From Alphaproteobacteria bacterium (GTDB lineage: Bacteria > Pseudomonadota > Alphaproteobacteria > RF32 > CAG-239): DNA of 59,250 bases. The notes beneath the pieces are model-generated. The model was not told the DNA's origin. It did no database searches and worked only from the letters and a program-made list of their open reading frames with translations. The stretch lies in assembly GCA_017939155.1 (NCBI GenBank), contig JAGAZZ010000049.1, positions 1 to 59,250 of the forward strand, read 5' to 3'. How positions within the stretch are numbered: the first letter of the stretch is position 1; each line of letters begins with the position of its first letter. The translations under genes were made by a program, and so were the position numbers. Positions 1-8,970 of the stretch are shown here, piece after piece.

Positions 1-274
1 CTTATTAAAGTTATAGCCAAGGTTTATTACTCTAAATACACGTTTATGACGAGCCTCGTCCTAAACCTGCCCCTAGCATAACAAGTAAACCCTAATTTTT
101 TCTTAAACAAAATAAAATTTTCTTCCTCCCTTCTGTCATCCCTCTCGGACGACCTGTTTTGTCATCCGAGCCAAGGGTTCCTTCAACCAGAGAATACTCG
201 CATTCCAATGCAATCTACAAAATTAAAAGGGCGATGTTAAAAACAACTTGCCCACACCTCACCAAAAATTTTGC
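1..274. other. Intergenic region at the window edge
   Basis: No convincing gene is present in this stretch. It carries two short palindromes. One is a 5-bp arm pair at about 49-60. The other is a longer stem-loop at 144-170, listed separately. The rest is AT-rich, with no usable start codon and ribosome binding site combination on either strand. Confidence 0.6.
144..170. repeat. REP-like intergenic palindrome
   Basis: Ten-base arms at 144-153 (CTCGGACGAC) and 161-170 (GTCATCCGAG) pair with a single mismatch around a 7-base loop. There is no U-run on either side, so it is not an intrinsic terminator. Its GTCATCC character resembles the dispersed palindromic elements common between genes in low-GC alphaproteobacteria. 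That assignment is inference, because only one copy is visible here. Confidence 0.4.
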
Positions 275-303
275 TTGATTTATTTTTTAATCAGGCTTAT
301 ACT
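275..303 (+). promoter_or_regulatory. Sigma70-type promoter of greA
   Basis: TTGATT at 275-280 and TATACT at 298-303 are separated by 17 bases, giving transcription from about 310. The roughly 115-nt leader contains two small hairpins: CTGCG/CGCAG at about 329-348 and CCGCTT/AAGCGG at 387-401. Confidence 0.65.
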
Positions 304-425
304 CCTAATATGAAAACAAAATAAGCAGGCTGCGCCGTTAAGACCGCAGTCAAATTTTTTCAAACTTTTCGGTTAACAACATCATCCGCTTTTCAAGCGG
401 AAAATCTATTTTTAGGAGAAGTACA

Positions 426-899
426 ATGGACAAATTTCCTTTAACAAAAAAGGGATTTCTACGTTTGGAACAAGAACTGAAAAACTTAAAAGGCGTTGAA
501 CGCCCAAACATTATCGCCGCTATTGCTGAAGCCCGCTCACACGGCGACCTCTCTGAAAACGCCGAATACTCCGCCGCTAAAGAAAAGCAGAGTTTTATTG
601 AAGGGCGCATCCAAGAGCTTGAAGCTGTTGTCAGCCGCGCGCAGGTCATTGAACCTTCCGAGGTCAAGGGTGACATCATCCGCTTTGGCGCAACCGTTGC
701 CGTTGTTGATGTTGATACTGACGAGGAAAACAGCTATCAAATCGTTGGCGACTATGAAGCCGACATTAACGAAAACAGAATCTCCCTATCCTCACCTTTA
801 GCCAAAGCCCTCATCGGCAAAGAAGTTGGCGATGAAGTGGTTTACACCGCTCCCGGTGGCAAAAAGACTTTTGAGGTTTTAGAAGTTTCGTATATCTAA
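426..899 (+). CDS. greA: Transcription elongation factor GreA
   Basis: GreA rescues backtracked RNA polymerase by inserting its N-terminal coiled coil into the secondary channel and stimulating transcript cleavage. The 157-residue length is normal for the family. The signature GDLSENAEYSAAKEKQ sits at the coiled-coil tip near residues 40-55, and the C-terminal FKBP-like half ends in GKKTFEVLEVSYI. The ATG at 426 follows an AGGAGA ribosome binding site. It is monocistronic, with its own promoter at 275-303 and a terminator at 926-957. Confidence 0.97.
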   Translation: MDKFPLTKKGFLRLEQELKNLKGVERPNIIAAIAEARSHGDLSENAEYSAAKEKQSFIEGRIQELEAVVSRAQVIEPSEVKGDIIRFGATVAVVDVDTDEENSYQIVGDYEADINENRISLSSPLAKALIGKEVGDEVVYTAPGGKKTFEVLEVSYI

Positions 900-925
900 A
901 AAAGCACTCTCTTAAAGATTATATC

Positions 926-957
926 AAAGCCGAAATTTTATTTTCGGCTTTTTTTAT
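926..957 (+). terminator. Intrinsic terminator of greA
   Basis: AAAGCCGAAA pairs with TTTCGGCTTT around a short T-rich loop and is followed by a T-run. Confidence 0.85.
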
Positions 958-971
958 TTAGGAGAAAACCC

Positions 972-1802
972 ATGCAAGACCCAAAAAACAACACCGGTTG
1001 CCATTATGATTACGCTAACAAATGCGACTGTTCGGAAGATGACAAATGCGGTTGCGATTTTCCCAACAATCTCCCGCATGATTTTTCATTATCCTGCCTG
1101 AATTCTGAAGAACTGGAAATTGTCGCAACCCTTCCCCTTGCCACCGCAGTTCAAAAAAAGAGCCAAGACGAAGAACGCTTAAACACTAATGAACCGGAAC
1201 CAAGCGCACCCCTCGCCGCTTTGGGAAAACTCACGCCGGATTTCACCGCGCCGGCAATCTTAAGCGATAACACATTAATCAAAAATTTTAACCTCTATAA
1301 ATATATAGAAGGTCACAATGCCGTTCTCTTTTTCTATCCCGAAGATTTTAGTTTCACTTGCCCTTCCGAAATTTTAATGTTAAACGAAGAGCTGAACGCT
1401 TTCACCCGAAGAAACACCAAAGTCATCGGCATTTCAACCGATTCGATATACTCTCACTTAAGTTGGAAAGAACTCCCTCTCCAAAAAGACGGCATACCCG
1501 ATTTAAGTTTTCCCCTAATCGCTGATTTTGATAAAGAAATCTCCACCGCCTATCAGGTCTTAAACAAAAAAGAAACCGCCCTGCGCGCCACGTTTATCAT
1601 AGATACGCATAAAACCATTCGCCATATCAGCTTAAATGACGGCAATCTCCGCCGCACACCAACCGAAATGTTAAGAATAATCGACCTCTTAAACCACAAA
1701 CAAGACACCATAACTGACTGTCCTCAAGGCTGGAAGCAAAATTTCTTTTTCGAACGTCCCGAAAAAGAACCGATAACCGAAATGTTTTCCGCCCAAAATT
1801 AG
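972..1802 (+). CDS. 2-Cys peroxiredoxin with Cys-rich N-terminal extension
   Basis: An AhpC/TSA-family thiol peroxidase that would reduce hydrogen peroxide and organic peroxides in the cytoplasm. The core runs from about residue 85 to the end. The peroxidatic cysteine is C130 in FTCPSE and the resolving cysteine is C250 in DCPQGW, as in typical 2-Cys enzymes. The first 85 residues are extra compared with the usual length of about 190. They contain cysteines 10, 18, 20, 26 and 28 in a CxC...CxC arrangement plus C42, suggesting a metal or redox module (inference). The ATG follows TTAGGAGAAAA. No reductase gene is adjacent. Confidence 0.9.
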   Translation: MQDPKNNTGCHYDYANKCDCSEDDKCGCDFPNNLPHDFSLSCLNSEELEIVATLPLATAVQKKSQDEERLNTNEPEPSAPLAALGKLTPDFTAPAILSDNTLIKNFNLYKYIEGHNAVLFFYPEDFSFTCPSEILMLNEELNAFTRRNTKVIGISTDSIYSHLSWKELPLQKDGIPDLSFPLIADFDKEISTAYQVLNKKETALRATFIIDTHKTIRHISLNDGNLRRTPTEMLRIIDLLNHKQDTITDCPQGWKQNFFFERPEKEPITEMFSAQN

Positions 1803-1820
1803 TTTTTTCCAATATTTATC

Positions 1821-1848
1821 TTGACTTTTAAACCGCTAAAGCTATTTT
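1821..1848 (+). promoter_or_regulatory. Promoter for the 82-residue gene
   Basis: TTGACT at 1821-1826 and TATTTT at 1843-1848 have a 16-base spacer. They lie 36 bases before the ATG at 1884. Confidence 0.5.
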
Positions 1849-1883
1849 AAAAAGCACGTTATTTATTATTAAAATTAAAAATT

Positions 1884-2132
1884 ATGAAAAAGTTTAAATT
1901 AATTATTCCCTACGTTGTCGGCTCGTTTTTAACGTTTCCGATAGTTATTTACCATTATATTCACTGTGAGGAAAAAGACAAACCGAGGCACAAATTCCCT
2001 CGCAAAATCTTCAACGGCTTCCTCAAAAAAAACAATGGTAGCCCCAAAAGTTCCGCCGTCAAAAGAACCTGCGGACAGTCACAAAGAGAATTAAGAATGG
2101 CTCGCCCTGAAAACCCGGCACAAAATTCTTAA
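1884..2132 (+). CDS. Small hypothetical membrane-anchored protein
   Basis: An 82-residue product with no family I recognise. Residues 5-25 form a hydrophobic segment (IIPYVVGSFLTFPIVIYHYI), and the rest is basic, Lys/Arg/Ser/Pro-rich and probably disordered. There is no clear Shine-Dalgarno sequence, but a plausible promoter lies upstream and two terminator-like hairpins follow, so it is probably a real transcription unit. The lack of recognisable homology keeps confidence moderate. Confidence 0.5.
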   Translation: MKKFKLIIPYVVGSFLTFPIVIYHYIHCEEKDKPRHKFPRKIFNGFLKKNNGSPKSSAVKRTCGQSQRELRMARPENPAQNS

Positions 2133-2183
2133 ACTATGGTTTCTTTGTTAATTTTCATCTAATTTTTTCACACCTGGAAACCT

Positions 2184-2246
2184 AAAAAAGGATTTGTCGT
2201 CTATTTCCTTTTTTCACCCGCCGCATTTGCCGCGGGTGTTTTTATT
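2184..2246 (+). terminator. Tandem terminator hairpins
   Basis: The first hairpin (2184-2214) pairs AAAAAAGGA with TCCTTTTTT. The second (2215-2246) pairs CACCCGC with GCGGGTG and is followed by a T-run. They end transcription from the 1884 gene. The short stretch in front of them (2133-2183) holds no ORF. Confidence 0.65.
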
Positions 2247-2260
2247 TGCTCCACTCATTT

Positions 2261-2430
2261 ATAGCAAAACCCCGCACACGGCGGGGCTTTGTTTTAATTG
2301 GCGGACATCAGTGGGATTGACGTCGTTTCTCTCCGTCGCACGGGCGCTCATCGATTTCATCGACCGGCGTTCTCCGCCCGCCTTTCGCTGGTAGTCGAAC
2401 CCACTCACCCAGTGGGTTCAAACCCCACAC
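2261..2430 (-). pseudogene. Degenerate tRNA-Ser 3'-end copy with terminator
   Basis: The 43 bases 2265-2307 are identical to 2444-2486, which hold the CCA end, the acceptor 3' strand and the terminator of the intact tRNA-Ser. Similarity continues into the T-arm: GTGGGATT at 2311-2318 and TCGAACCCAC at 2395-2404 match the two halves of the tRNA-Ser T-arm. About 76 GC-rich bases (2319-2394) separate them. The 5' two-thirds of a tRNA cannot be found, so it should not be functional as a tRNA. The insert itself contains nested inverted repeats (GGGCG/CGCCC and TCGAT/ATCGA). A recombination or att-site scar is one explanation. Confidence 0.55.
2265..2307. repeat. 43-bp direct repeat, copy 1
   Basis: Identical to 2444-2486. 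It contains a terminator hairpin (CCCCGC/GCGGGG) and the CCA end of a tRNA-Ser in minus orientation. Confidence 0.9.
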
Positions 2431-2439
2431 CACTCAGTT

Positions 2440-2466
2440 AAAACAAAACCCCGCACACGGCGGGGC
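2440..2466 (-). terminator. tRNA-Ser terminator
   Basis: On the minus strand a CCCCGC/GCGGGG stem with a 5-base loop is followed by TTTTGTTTT, 12 bases after the encoded CCA. Confidence 0.85.
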
Positions 2467-2477
2467 TTTGTTTTAAT

Positions 2478-2486
<9 letters not shown>
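2444..2486. repeat. 43-bp direct repeat, copy 2 (functional)
   Basis: This copy is joined to the intact tRNA-Ser gene. The spacing between copies is 179 bases. Confidence 0.9.
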
Positions 2487-2568
<82 letters not shown>

Positions 2569-2635
2569 AACAAAACGTTTTCTATAACCTTTTTTTTAGC
2601 TTGGCAAGCATTATTTTTAATTTTTAAAAAATATC

Positions 2636-3937
2636 TCAAAAATCGCGGCTGTCCCGCCCAAGATTAACCTTAATCGGCACATATTTTTCTTCCTTGGTCG
2701 GCTTTTCTTGCCCTGCGTTCTGCTCGGTTAACATTTTCTGCTTGCGCTCTTCAATATTTTTCTTTTGCTCTTCTATATGAGCCTTATGCTCACCCTCAAG
2801 CCTTTCAGCATGAAACTCTTTTGCCTTTTCAAAAATAACCGCATCTTTCTCCTCCGGCTTTTTAATAATCGTTTCCCTAACTTTCAAAAAGCTTTTTACT
2901 AACTGGTCGGTGCTAATGCTCCCTTTAGTCAAATCAATCCAACCGGTAAAATGCCCGTTACTTAAAAATTCGGAAAAATCAATATAAAAATGTTTAGCTT
3001 TCTTTTTCTTCTTCGGCGCTAAAATTTTTTTCAATTCATCGGCACTCGGTATCCGTCCTAAAGCTTGTGCAATCTGCTCCGGCGTGATAATACACTCGCT
3101 CAAATCAAGCTCCATAATATTCACGCCCGTAAAGTCAATTCCCGTAAAATCAACCCCTTTCAGATTAACCTGCCGCAAATCAATCTTCGTTAAATCCAAA
3201 AGGGAGAGGTTAATCCGCTGCAAATTAAGTTTATGCGGATAATAAATTGCCAAATACTCAACCAATGCCTGCAACTCTTCTAAAGCGAGCTCATCCAACA
3301 CAATATCAATTAAAATGGCGTCTTCAATATCCGCATCGCGCAGAATAACGCCTTCCATATTGGCTCCGGTAAAATTTGTTCCCTTTAAGGTTGCACCGGC
3401 AAAAATAACATCTCGTAAATTAGCGCCCGATAAATCCGCTCCGGACAAATCCGCCCCCGTAAAGTCCGCCCCTTCAAGGTTAGCGTCCTTAAAATTCGCA
3501 TCTTCTAAATTTGCCGCCGAGAAATCCGCTTGGCTTAAATCTTGACCGGAATAATCAAGTCCTGAAAGCCTTTCTCCAACATGGTATTCTCCGTCCGAAA
3601 GCCCCTTGCGCCGCCCGTCCAAATTATCCAACCGGCTGATTTCATTAATAAGCGCTTTTCTTGAATGTGTAAATTCATAAAGCTTATTTTCAATTTCACC
3701 TTCAACCGCCGCGCCGCTCAAAGCCGCCTGCAAATCAGCTTCCATAGCTTCGCGAACCTGCCCGAGATTACCGTAATACGCCCTGAGCTTTTCAAGCCTC
3801 TCGGAAGCAGGCTTTTGCAACACCCGCCGCTCAGGCAAAACATTCACTTCGGCAACAACATCCTCCTTAACATTAGAAACCGGCGCAAATGAAATATCGC
3901 CATCAAGTCCTACATTATCTTTTTGCAAATCATCCAT
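2636..3937 (-). CDS. Pentapeptide-repeat protein
   Basis: A 433-residue protein whose middle (about residues 125-285) carries tandem A(D/N)LxG-type pentapeptides such as ADFTG ADLSG ADLSG ANLRD. These should fold as a right-handed quadrilateral beta-helix. A short second helix block occurs near residues 240-280. The N-terminal about 110 residues look helical, and the C-terminal about 90 residues are Lys/Glu-rich and coiled-coil-like. No signal peptide is present, so it is probably cytosolic. Pentapeptide proteins include DNA mimics and scaffolds, but nothing here selects a function. The neighbouring genes are co-oriented but separated by 57 bases. Confidence 0.8.
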   Translation of the reverse strand: MDDLQKDNVGLDGDISFAPVSNVKEDVVAEVNVLPERRVLQKPASERLEKLRAYYGNLGQVREAMEADLQAALSGAAVEGEIENKLYEFTHSRKALINEISRLDNLDGRRKGLSDGEYHVGERLSGLDYSGQDLSQADFSAANLEDANFKDANLEGADFTGADLSGADLSGANLRDVIFAGATLKGTNFTGANMEGVILRDADIEDAILIDIVLDELALEELQALVEYLAIYYPHKLNLQRINLSLLDLTKIDLRQVNLKGVDFTGIDFTGVNIMELDLSECIITPEQIAQALGRIPSADELKKILAPKKKKKAKHFYIDFSEFLSNGHFTGWIDLTKGSISTDQLVKSFLKVRETIIKKPEEKDAVIFEKAKEFHAERLEGEHKAHIEEQKKNIEERKQKMLTEQNAGQEKPTKEEKYVPIKVNLGRDSRDF

Positions 3938-3994
3938 AAATAAAGCGCTTTCTTTATCAAAACTGCTTTATCATACATTGTTTTTTATAAAAAC

Positions 3995-5254
3995 TCAAGC
4001 CTCTAATAAGTAATTCGGTCTTTTTTTATACAAAAAGACGCACAAAAGTACCCCGGGCAAGGTTAATAACGCACTAATCGAGAAAAAGACCGGCCACGAA
4101 GTCAACTCTAACACGCGCCCCGAAGTTGCCGCAAAAACATCTCTGGCAAATCCCGGCATTGACGACAACAGCGCATATTGTGTCGCCGTATATCCTTTAT
4201 TACACAAGATAGACATAAACGCAATAATGGCCGTCGTTGCCATACCTGATGACAAATTTTCCAAAGAAATCGTAAAAATCAGCCACGAAATGCTATGTCC
4301 AGCATAATAAAGCGGAATATACAAAGCCGTTGTCAGCCCCTGAACCACAGAAAACAACAACAGCCCTTTTAACAAACCGATTCTGCCCAAAACATACCCT
4401 CCCAAAAGTCCGCCGGCAATCGTCGCAGCCATTCCGTAGAGTTTTGAAATATAAGCAATCTCCCCCTTACTAAAACCGATAACCGAATAAAAAGGATAAG
4501 CCATCGGTGCAAAATAGGCATCACTCAAACGATAAAAAAACACAAGCGCCAATGCCGCCAGCCAATACGGACGCTCCATAAAGCGTAAAAACGGCTCTTT
4601 TAACGCATAGTCTAAAACCGAGCGCTTTGCCGCCTTTTTCTCTGCCGCCCGCTCTTTAGGCTCTTTTGCCATCAAAACCGCCGCCATACCAATTAAAATA
4701 AACAACGCGTTAATAAAGTAAACCGTATTCCATGAAACCGCCGCCGCAAGCCCGATTGCCCCAGCGCTGGACATAATATTGCCAAGCCGATAACCCAAAA
4801 CATAAACCGTTGCCCCATCGACCTCTTTTTCCGTATCTTGCGAAAATAATTCCACCCGAAACGCGTCTAAAACAATATCCTGTGTTGCTGAAAAAAAGCT
4901 GATGGCAAACGCCGCCGCCGCCATATATAAAATATGTCCCTCCGGTGTTAACAAAGAAATTCCGGCAATGCTGAGCAAAAGTCCGCCCTGTGCCAAAAGC
5001 GCCCAACTGCGCCGCCGCCCGAGCTTATAAAGCCACGGCACTTTAACCGTTTCCACCAACGGCGCCCAAAGCCATTTAAAAGAATAAGGCAGCCTCAAAA
5101 GCGAAAACGCCCCGATTGTCCGATAGGCAATATGATAATCCTGAAGCCATAAAGACAACGTTCCGAACACCAAAGCCAAAGGCAACCCGCTCGAAAACCC
5201 AAACGCCGTCACAATCAGCATTTGTCTTGAAAAAAAACCTTTAAGCTTCGTCAT
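3995..5254 (-). CDS. ampG: AmpG-type muropeptide permease (MFS)
   Basis: A 419-residue major facilitator with about 12 membrane segments. The N-terminal GFSSGLPLALVFGTLSLWLQD block and the following LLRLPYSFKWLWAPL are characteristic of the AmpG family, which imports anhydromuropeptides from the periplasm for peptidoglycan recycling. The start overlaps the end of the upstream glycosyltransferase gene by 14 bases, so the two are translationally coupled. No beta-lactamase or ampR lies nearby, so a recycling role is the simplest reading. Confidence 0.85.
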   Translation of the reverse strand: MTKLKGFFSRQMLIVTAFGFSSGLPLALVFGTLSLWLQDYHIAYRTIGAFSLLRLPYSFKWLWAPLVETVKVPWLYKLGRRRSWALLAQGGLLLSIAGISLLTPEGHILYMAAAAFAISFFSATQDIVLDAFRVELFSQDTEKEVDGATVYVLGYRLGNIMSSAGAIGLAAAVSWNTVYFINALFILIGMAAVLMAKEPKERAAEKKAAKRSVLDYALKEPFLRFMERPYWLAALALVFFYRLSDAYFAPMAYPFYSVIGFSKGEIAYISKLYGMAATIAGGLLGGYVLGRIGLLKGLLLFSVVQGLTTALYIPLYYAGHSISWLIFTISLENLSSGMATTAIIAFMSILCNKGYTATQYALLSSMPGFARDVFAATSGRVLELTSWPVFFSISALLTLPGVLLCVFLYKKRPNYLLEA

Positions 5255-6215
5255 CTGAAAAATTAACCTTTTCTTCCACGATATAATGCGGCCGATTCTT
5301 CACCTCAATAAAAATCCGCCCGATATATTCGCCCAAAATCCCTAAAATGACCATTTGGATTCCGCCCAGGAGCAAAATAAACACCAAAAGCGACGCATAT
5401 CCCGGCACATCCACGCCAAAAAGAATCGTCCGAACAATAATATAAAACGCATATAACATTCCAACCATAGAAAGCAATGTTCCCAAATAGCTCCAAATTC
5501 TTAACGGAAAAGTCGTTGACGCGGTAATGCCGTCAAGCGCAAAATTCCATAATTTCCAATAATTCCACTTGCTCTCCCCTTTCTTTCTTTCTGCTCGCAC
5601 ATATTTAATTCCGCAAGACTTAAACCCGGTCCACCCAAACACACCTTTCATAAAAATATTGCGTTCTTTCAAACTTAAAATGGCGTTAATAACCTTTCTG
5701 TCAATAAGCCTGTAATCCCCCGCATTGTACGGAATGGGAGATTGCGTCATCAGATTATAAATTTTATAAAAAAGCATGGCCGTCGTGCGTTTTAAAAAGG
5801 TATCACTTGTCCTGTCATCGCGGATTCCGTAAACCATATCATAGCCTTCTTCCCACTTTTTGATAAAATCGGCAATCAGCTCCGGTGGGTCTTGCAAATC
5901 AACATCCATCGGCACCGCCGCCCTGCCCGAGCAAAACCTCAAGCCTGCCATCATCCCGTATTCTTTACCAAAATTGCGTGAAAACTTAATAACCTTTATC
6001 CTTTTATCCTCTTTGGCATAATCTAACAACAATTGATACGTTTTATCAACCGAACCATCGTCAATAGCGATAATCTCATATTGATAAGAAAAAAGTTTTC
6101 CCATAACCTCCCTGATTTTATTAAAAAACAGCGGCACGCTCTCTTCTTCATTATACATAGAAACAATAATCGACAAATCCGGCTTATCGTTAATTCCTTT
6201 ACAAATTTTCGTCAT
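5241..6215 (-). CDS. Family 2 glycosyltransferase, GtrB/DPM1-like
   Basis: A 324-residue enzyme predicted to transfer a sugar from a nucleotide donor to polyprenyl phosphate. The N-terminal GT-A domain has SIIVSMYNEEESV, DDGS and DVDLQDPPE. Two C-terminal membrane segments anchor it. The start chosen is the ATG at 6215, preceded by GGGAGA. The longer frame starts only at a TTG without a ribosome binding site. It is coupled to the AmpG gene and is about 40% similar by eye to the enzyme at 17204. Confidence 0.87.
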   Translation of the reverse strand: MTKICKGINDKPDLSIIVSMYNEEESVPLFFNKIREVMGKLFSYQYEIIAIDDGSVDKTYQLLLDYAKEDKRIKVIKFSRNFGKEYGMMAGLRFCSGRAAVPMDVDLQDPPELIADFIKKWEEGYDMVYGIRDDRTSDTFLKRTTAMLFYKIYNLMTQSPIPYNAGDYRLIDRKVINAILSLKERNIFMKGVFGWTGFKSCGIKYVRAERKKGESKWNYWKLWNFALDGITASTTFPLRIWSYLGTLLSMVGMLYAFYIIVRTILFGVDVPGYASLLVFILLLGGIQMVILGILGEYIGRIFIEVKNRPHYIVEEKVNFSDDEA

Positions 6216-6356
6216 CTCATATTCTCCCTTGCGTCCAAGTTTCGCCGTTTTCAAAACAATTTTATCTTTTTAAACATAAAACACAATTTCTTTGGTCTTT
6301 ATTAACAGATTTAAATTAAAATACATTTCATAACTTTTTTTTATTTAGGAACAAAA

Positions 6357-7952
6357 ATGTCTTTTATTCGCTCTATTGCCACTTTTGGCGGTTTTACCAT
6401 GGTCAGCCGTATCACCGGCTTCCTCAGAGATATGTTGATTGCAAATTTTTTAGGCGCCGGTTCGGTGTCAGACGCTTTTCTTGTTTCTTTCAAATTGCCG
6501 AATTTGTTTCGAAGCCTGTTCGCCGAAGGGGCATTTACTTCTGCTTTTGTTCCGCTCTTTTCCTCCAAGCTTGTTTCCTCAGGGAGGGAAGAGTCCGTCC
6601 GTTTTGCTGCCAAAGCCGTTTCTTTGTTAACGTTCATCTTAATTCTCTTTGTGTTTTTATTTGAGCTTTGTATGCCCCTTGTGGTCAAAGTTTTAGCCCC
6701 GGGCTTTGCCGCAGACACCGAAAAAGTAGCCCTGACAATCGCCCTTTGTCGTATTACATTTCCCTTTCTGTTGTTCATCTCGATTGTTTCTTTTCAAGCC
6801 GGTATTCTAAACTCTTTTGACCGCTTCGCCGCCCCCGCCGCCACACCGATTATCTTAAATTTGGGCATTATCGCCTCTGGTCTTTTTTCCATAACTTTCC
6901 TAAAAACCCCTGTCTACGGTCTTGCTTGGGGCATAACTCTCTCCGGTATCATCGAAGTCCTTTGGCTCAAATACTTCTTAAACAAAGAAGACCTGCGCAT
7001 TATCCCTGATTTTAACATCAAAAAACTTTTTAAAGATACCGAAATCAGAACGCTGTTTAAGCGTATTGCCCCGGGAATTGTCGGCGCCGGCATATACCAA
7101 ATTAATATGGTTGTAGACACAATTCTTGTTTCGCTTGTTTCAAGCGGTGCCGTTTCTTGGCTATATTATGCCAATCGCTTAGAACAACTGCCTTTAGGCG
7201 TTATCGGCGCGGCAATCAGCGTCGCCCTCTTGCCGCTGTTAACCAGAAAACTCAAAGCAAACGACTTAAAAGAAGCCGCCGACACGCAAGACAAAGCCGT
7301 CATTTACGGTCTGATGATGTCACTGCCGACCGCCGTTATTTTCATAAGCCTTGCCGATTCGCTGGTCGAACTTCTTTTTGAACACGGCAAATTCACCGCC
7401 TCAGACACCTACAAAACAGCATTAGCTTTAAAAGCTTACGCCGTAGGACTCCCCTGCTATGTTATGGTTAAAGCGTTAATGCCAAACTTCTTTGCCCGTG
7501 GCGACACCACTACGCCGGTTAAATACAGCGCCGTTGTTTTTGCCGCCAATTTGAGCTTAAACCTTATCTTAATGAAACCTTTTGGTCATGTCGGCATTGC
7601 CGCTGCCACTTCCGCCGCTGCTTTCGTATCACTCTATCAATATCTCCACGGGCTGAAAAAACGCGGTTACTGGAGCTTATCCGCCGCCTTAAAACAAAAA
7701 ATCATAGATATTACCCTCTGCACAATCATTATGGGAGTAATCCTCTCCCTCGCCCAATACCTCTTAAATCTTATCCTCCCGCCAAAGCACCTAGGCTTTT
7801 TATTCCTAAAATTATCCGTTATCGGCATAATCGGACTTGCAACTTTTTTAATCTCGGCTAAAATAAAAGGTGTGCTAGACATAACCGCTATCATAAAAAA
7901 TCTGTTATCAAAGAGAAAAAGAGATGACAAAACTTCAATTAAACAAGCTTAA
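6357..7952 (+). CDS. murJ: Lipid II flippase MurJ
   Basis: A 531-residue MviN/MurJ family protein of the MOP superfamily with about 14 membrane segments. It flips undecaprenyl-PP-MurNAc(pentapeptide)-GlcNAc across the inner membrane. The N-terminal stretch SRITGFLRDMLIANFLGAG and the following SDAFLVSFKLPNLFRSLFAEGAF are diagnostic. The ATG follows TTTAGGAAC. It opens a six-gene run in which the next start lies inside its 3' end (29-base overlap). Confidence 0.95.
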   Translation: MSFIRSIATFGGFTMVSRITGFLRDMLIANFLGAGSVSDAFLVSFKLPNLFRSLFAEGAFTSAFVPLFSSKLVSSGREESVRFAAKAVSLLTFILILFVFLFELCMPLVVKVLAPGFAADTEKVALTIALCRITFPFLLFISIVSFQAGILNSFDRFAAPAATPIILNLGIIASGLFSITFLKTPVYGLAWGITLSGIIEVLWLKYFLNKEDLRIIPDFNIKKLFKDTEIRTLFKRIAPGIVGAGIYQINMVVDTILVSLVSSGAVSWLYYANRLEQLPLGVIGAAISVALLPLLTRKLKANDLKEAADTQDKAVIYGLMMSLPTAVIFISLADSLVELLFEHGKFTASDTYKTALALKAYAVGLPCYVMVKALMPNFFARGDTTTPVKYSAVVFAANLSLNLILMKPFGHVGIAAATSAAAFVSLYQYLHGLKKRGYWSLSAALKQKIIDITLCTIIMGVILSLAQYLLNLILPPKHLGFLFLKLSVIGIIGLATFLISAKIKGVLDITAIIKNLLSKRKRDDKTSIKQA

Positions 7953-8970
7953 ACAAGCCATAAAGAACCTTGCAAAACAAAGCGCTAAAAGTTTTTTGCA
8001 CTTCAAAAAGCAGCTTACATCCTCAAAATCTCCTCTAAACAAAAAAAATTTTGTTAATCTGATAAAGCTTTTAGCCGAGCGTTGGCGCGTTTTTTCTTTG
8101 GTACTCATTGCTTTCATCTCCATATATTACGGTTTGGGTGCCGCTATCAGTTCAGAAATAAAAAACCACTTAAACCAAGAACTCAAAATCACAACTCCAA
8201 TGCAAAGACACCTTCCCGCCGCTATCATTCACGTTCTAAAGACGCAAATTGTCGATTCTCCGTGGACTCCGTCGCTTCCGGCTATTTTTCCGGCTTCGAT
8301 TCTTGATAATATGCCAAGCTTTCAAAAAGGCGCCAAAGATAGTGCCAACTTTTTTATCAAAAAGCTTGCCGCCCGTCATGCCGACAAAAACTTAAAAGAA
8401 GCCTCCCAATTGTTAGATTATCCGTCGGATATTTGGCTCTTTTCACGCATAAAAGAAGACAAGCTCGCCCCGGGCTCTGCCAAACAATACCGCAAAGCGA
8501 TTGATAAGATTGCCGAGTTTAACGCCTCTCCTACCATTCCCGCCATAACGCCGACACAAGACTTTTTATATTTCACCAAAGCCGTTATCTCCCGCCTAAA
8601 TCGTCACATTTCTCACTTAGGCAAGCATATCCGCGAGCATAACGCTGAGCTGCTTGATTTTAAAGCCGATGACATTTTTTATCAAACCCAAGGTGAAATT
8701 TACACCCTGCATTACATTTTAAGCGCTTTGGCAAAAGATTATAAAGAAGAAGTCATTAAAGCTGAACAATACGAAAATATAACCGCGGCGCTAAGCTTCC
8801 TTGAACTTGCCGAAATGCTAGACCCGCTGGCCGTCAAAAACGCCTCCCCGAATGACGTGTTTGAAGCCAACCACTTGCTTTATCTTGCTTATTATTTATC
8901 CGAAGCGCAAAGCCGACTGAAAACCGTATATTACAAAACCAAACTAAAATCAATGAAAGCCAACCCATGA
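7924..8970 (+). CDS. DUF2333 family protein
   Basis: A 348-residue protein with one membrane segment near residues 55-75 and a large periplasmic domain. Motifs such as ILDNMPSFQKG, LLDYPSDIWLF, AKQYRKAI and LLDFKADDIFYQTQGE match what I know of DUF2333, an alphaproteobacterial/gammaproteobacterial family of unknown function. It overlaps murJ by 29 bases and the next gene by 4 bases (ATGA), so it is co-translated with an envelope-assembly operon. Confidence 0.8.
   Translation: MTKLQLNKLKQAIKNLAKQSAKSFLHFKKQLTSSKSPLNKKNFVNLIKLLAERWRVFSLVLIAFISIYYGLGAAISSEIKNHLNQELKITTPMQRHLPAAIIHVLKTQIVDSPWTPSLPAIFPASILDNMPSFQKGAKDSANFFIKKLAARHADKNLKEASQLLDYPSDIWLFSRIKEDKLAPGSAKQYRKAIDKIAEFNASPTIPAITPTQDFLYFTKAVISRLNRHISHLGKHIREHNAELLDFKADDIFYQTQGEIYTLHYILSALAKDYKEEVIKAEQYENITAALSFLELAEMLDPLAVKNASPNDVFEANHLLYLAYYLSEAQSRLKTVYYKTKLKSMKANP

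Noticed and set aside
2194..2394. 66-codon frame over the tRNA-Ser copy and terminators
   Set aside because: It runs through two terminator hairpins and the tRNA-like repeat and has no ribosome binding site.
3315..3545. Plus-strand frame within the pentapeptide-repeat gene
   Set aside because: Its SAPxK repeats simply mirror the pentapeptide repeats read in antisense.
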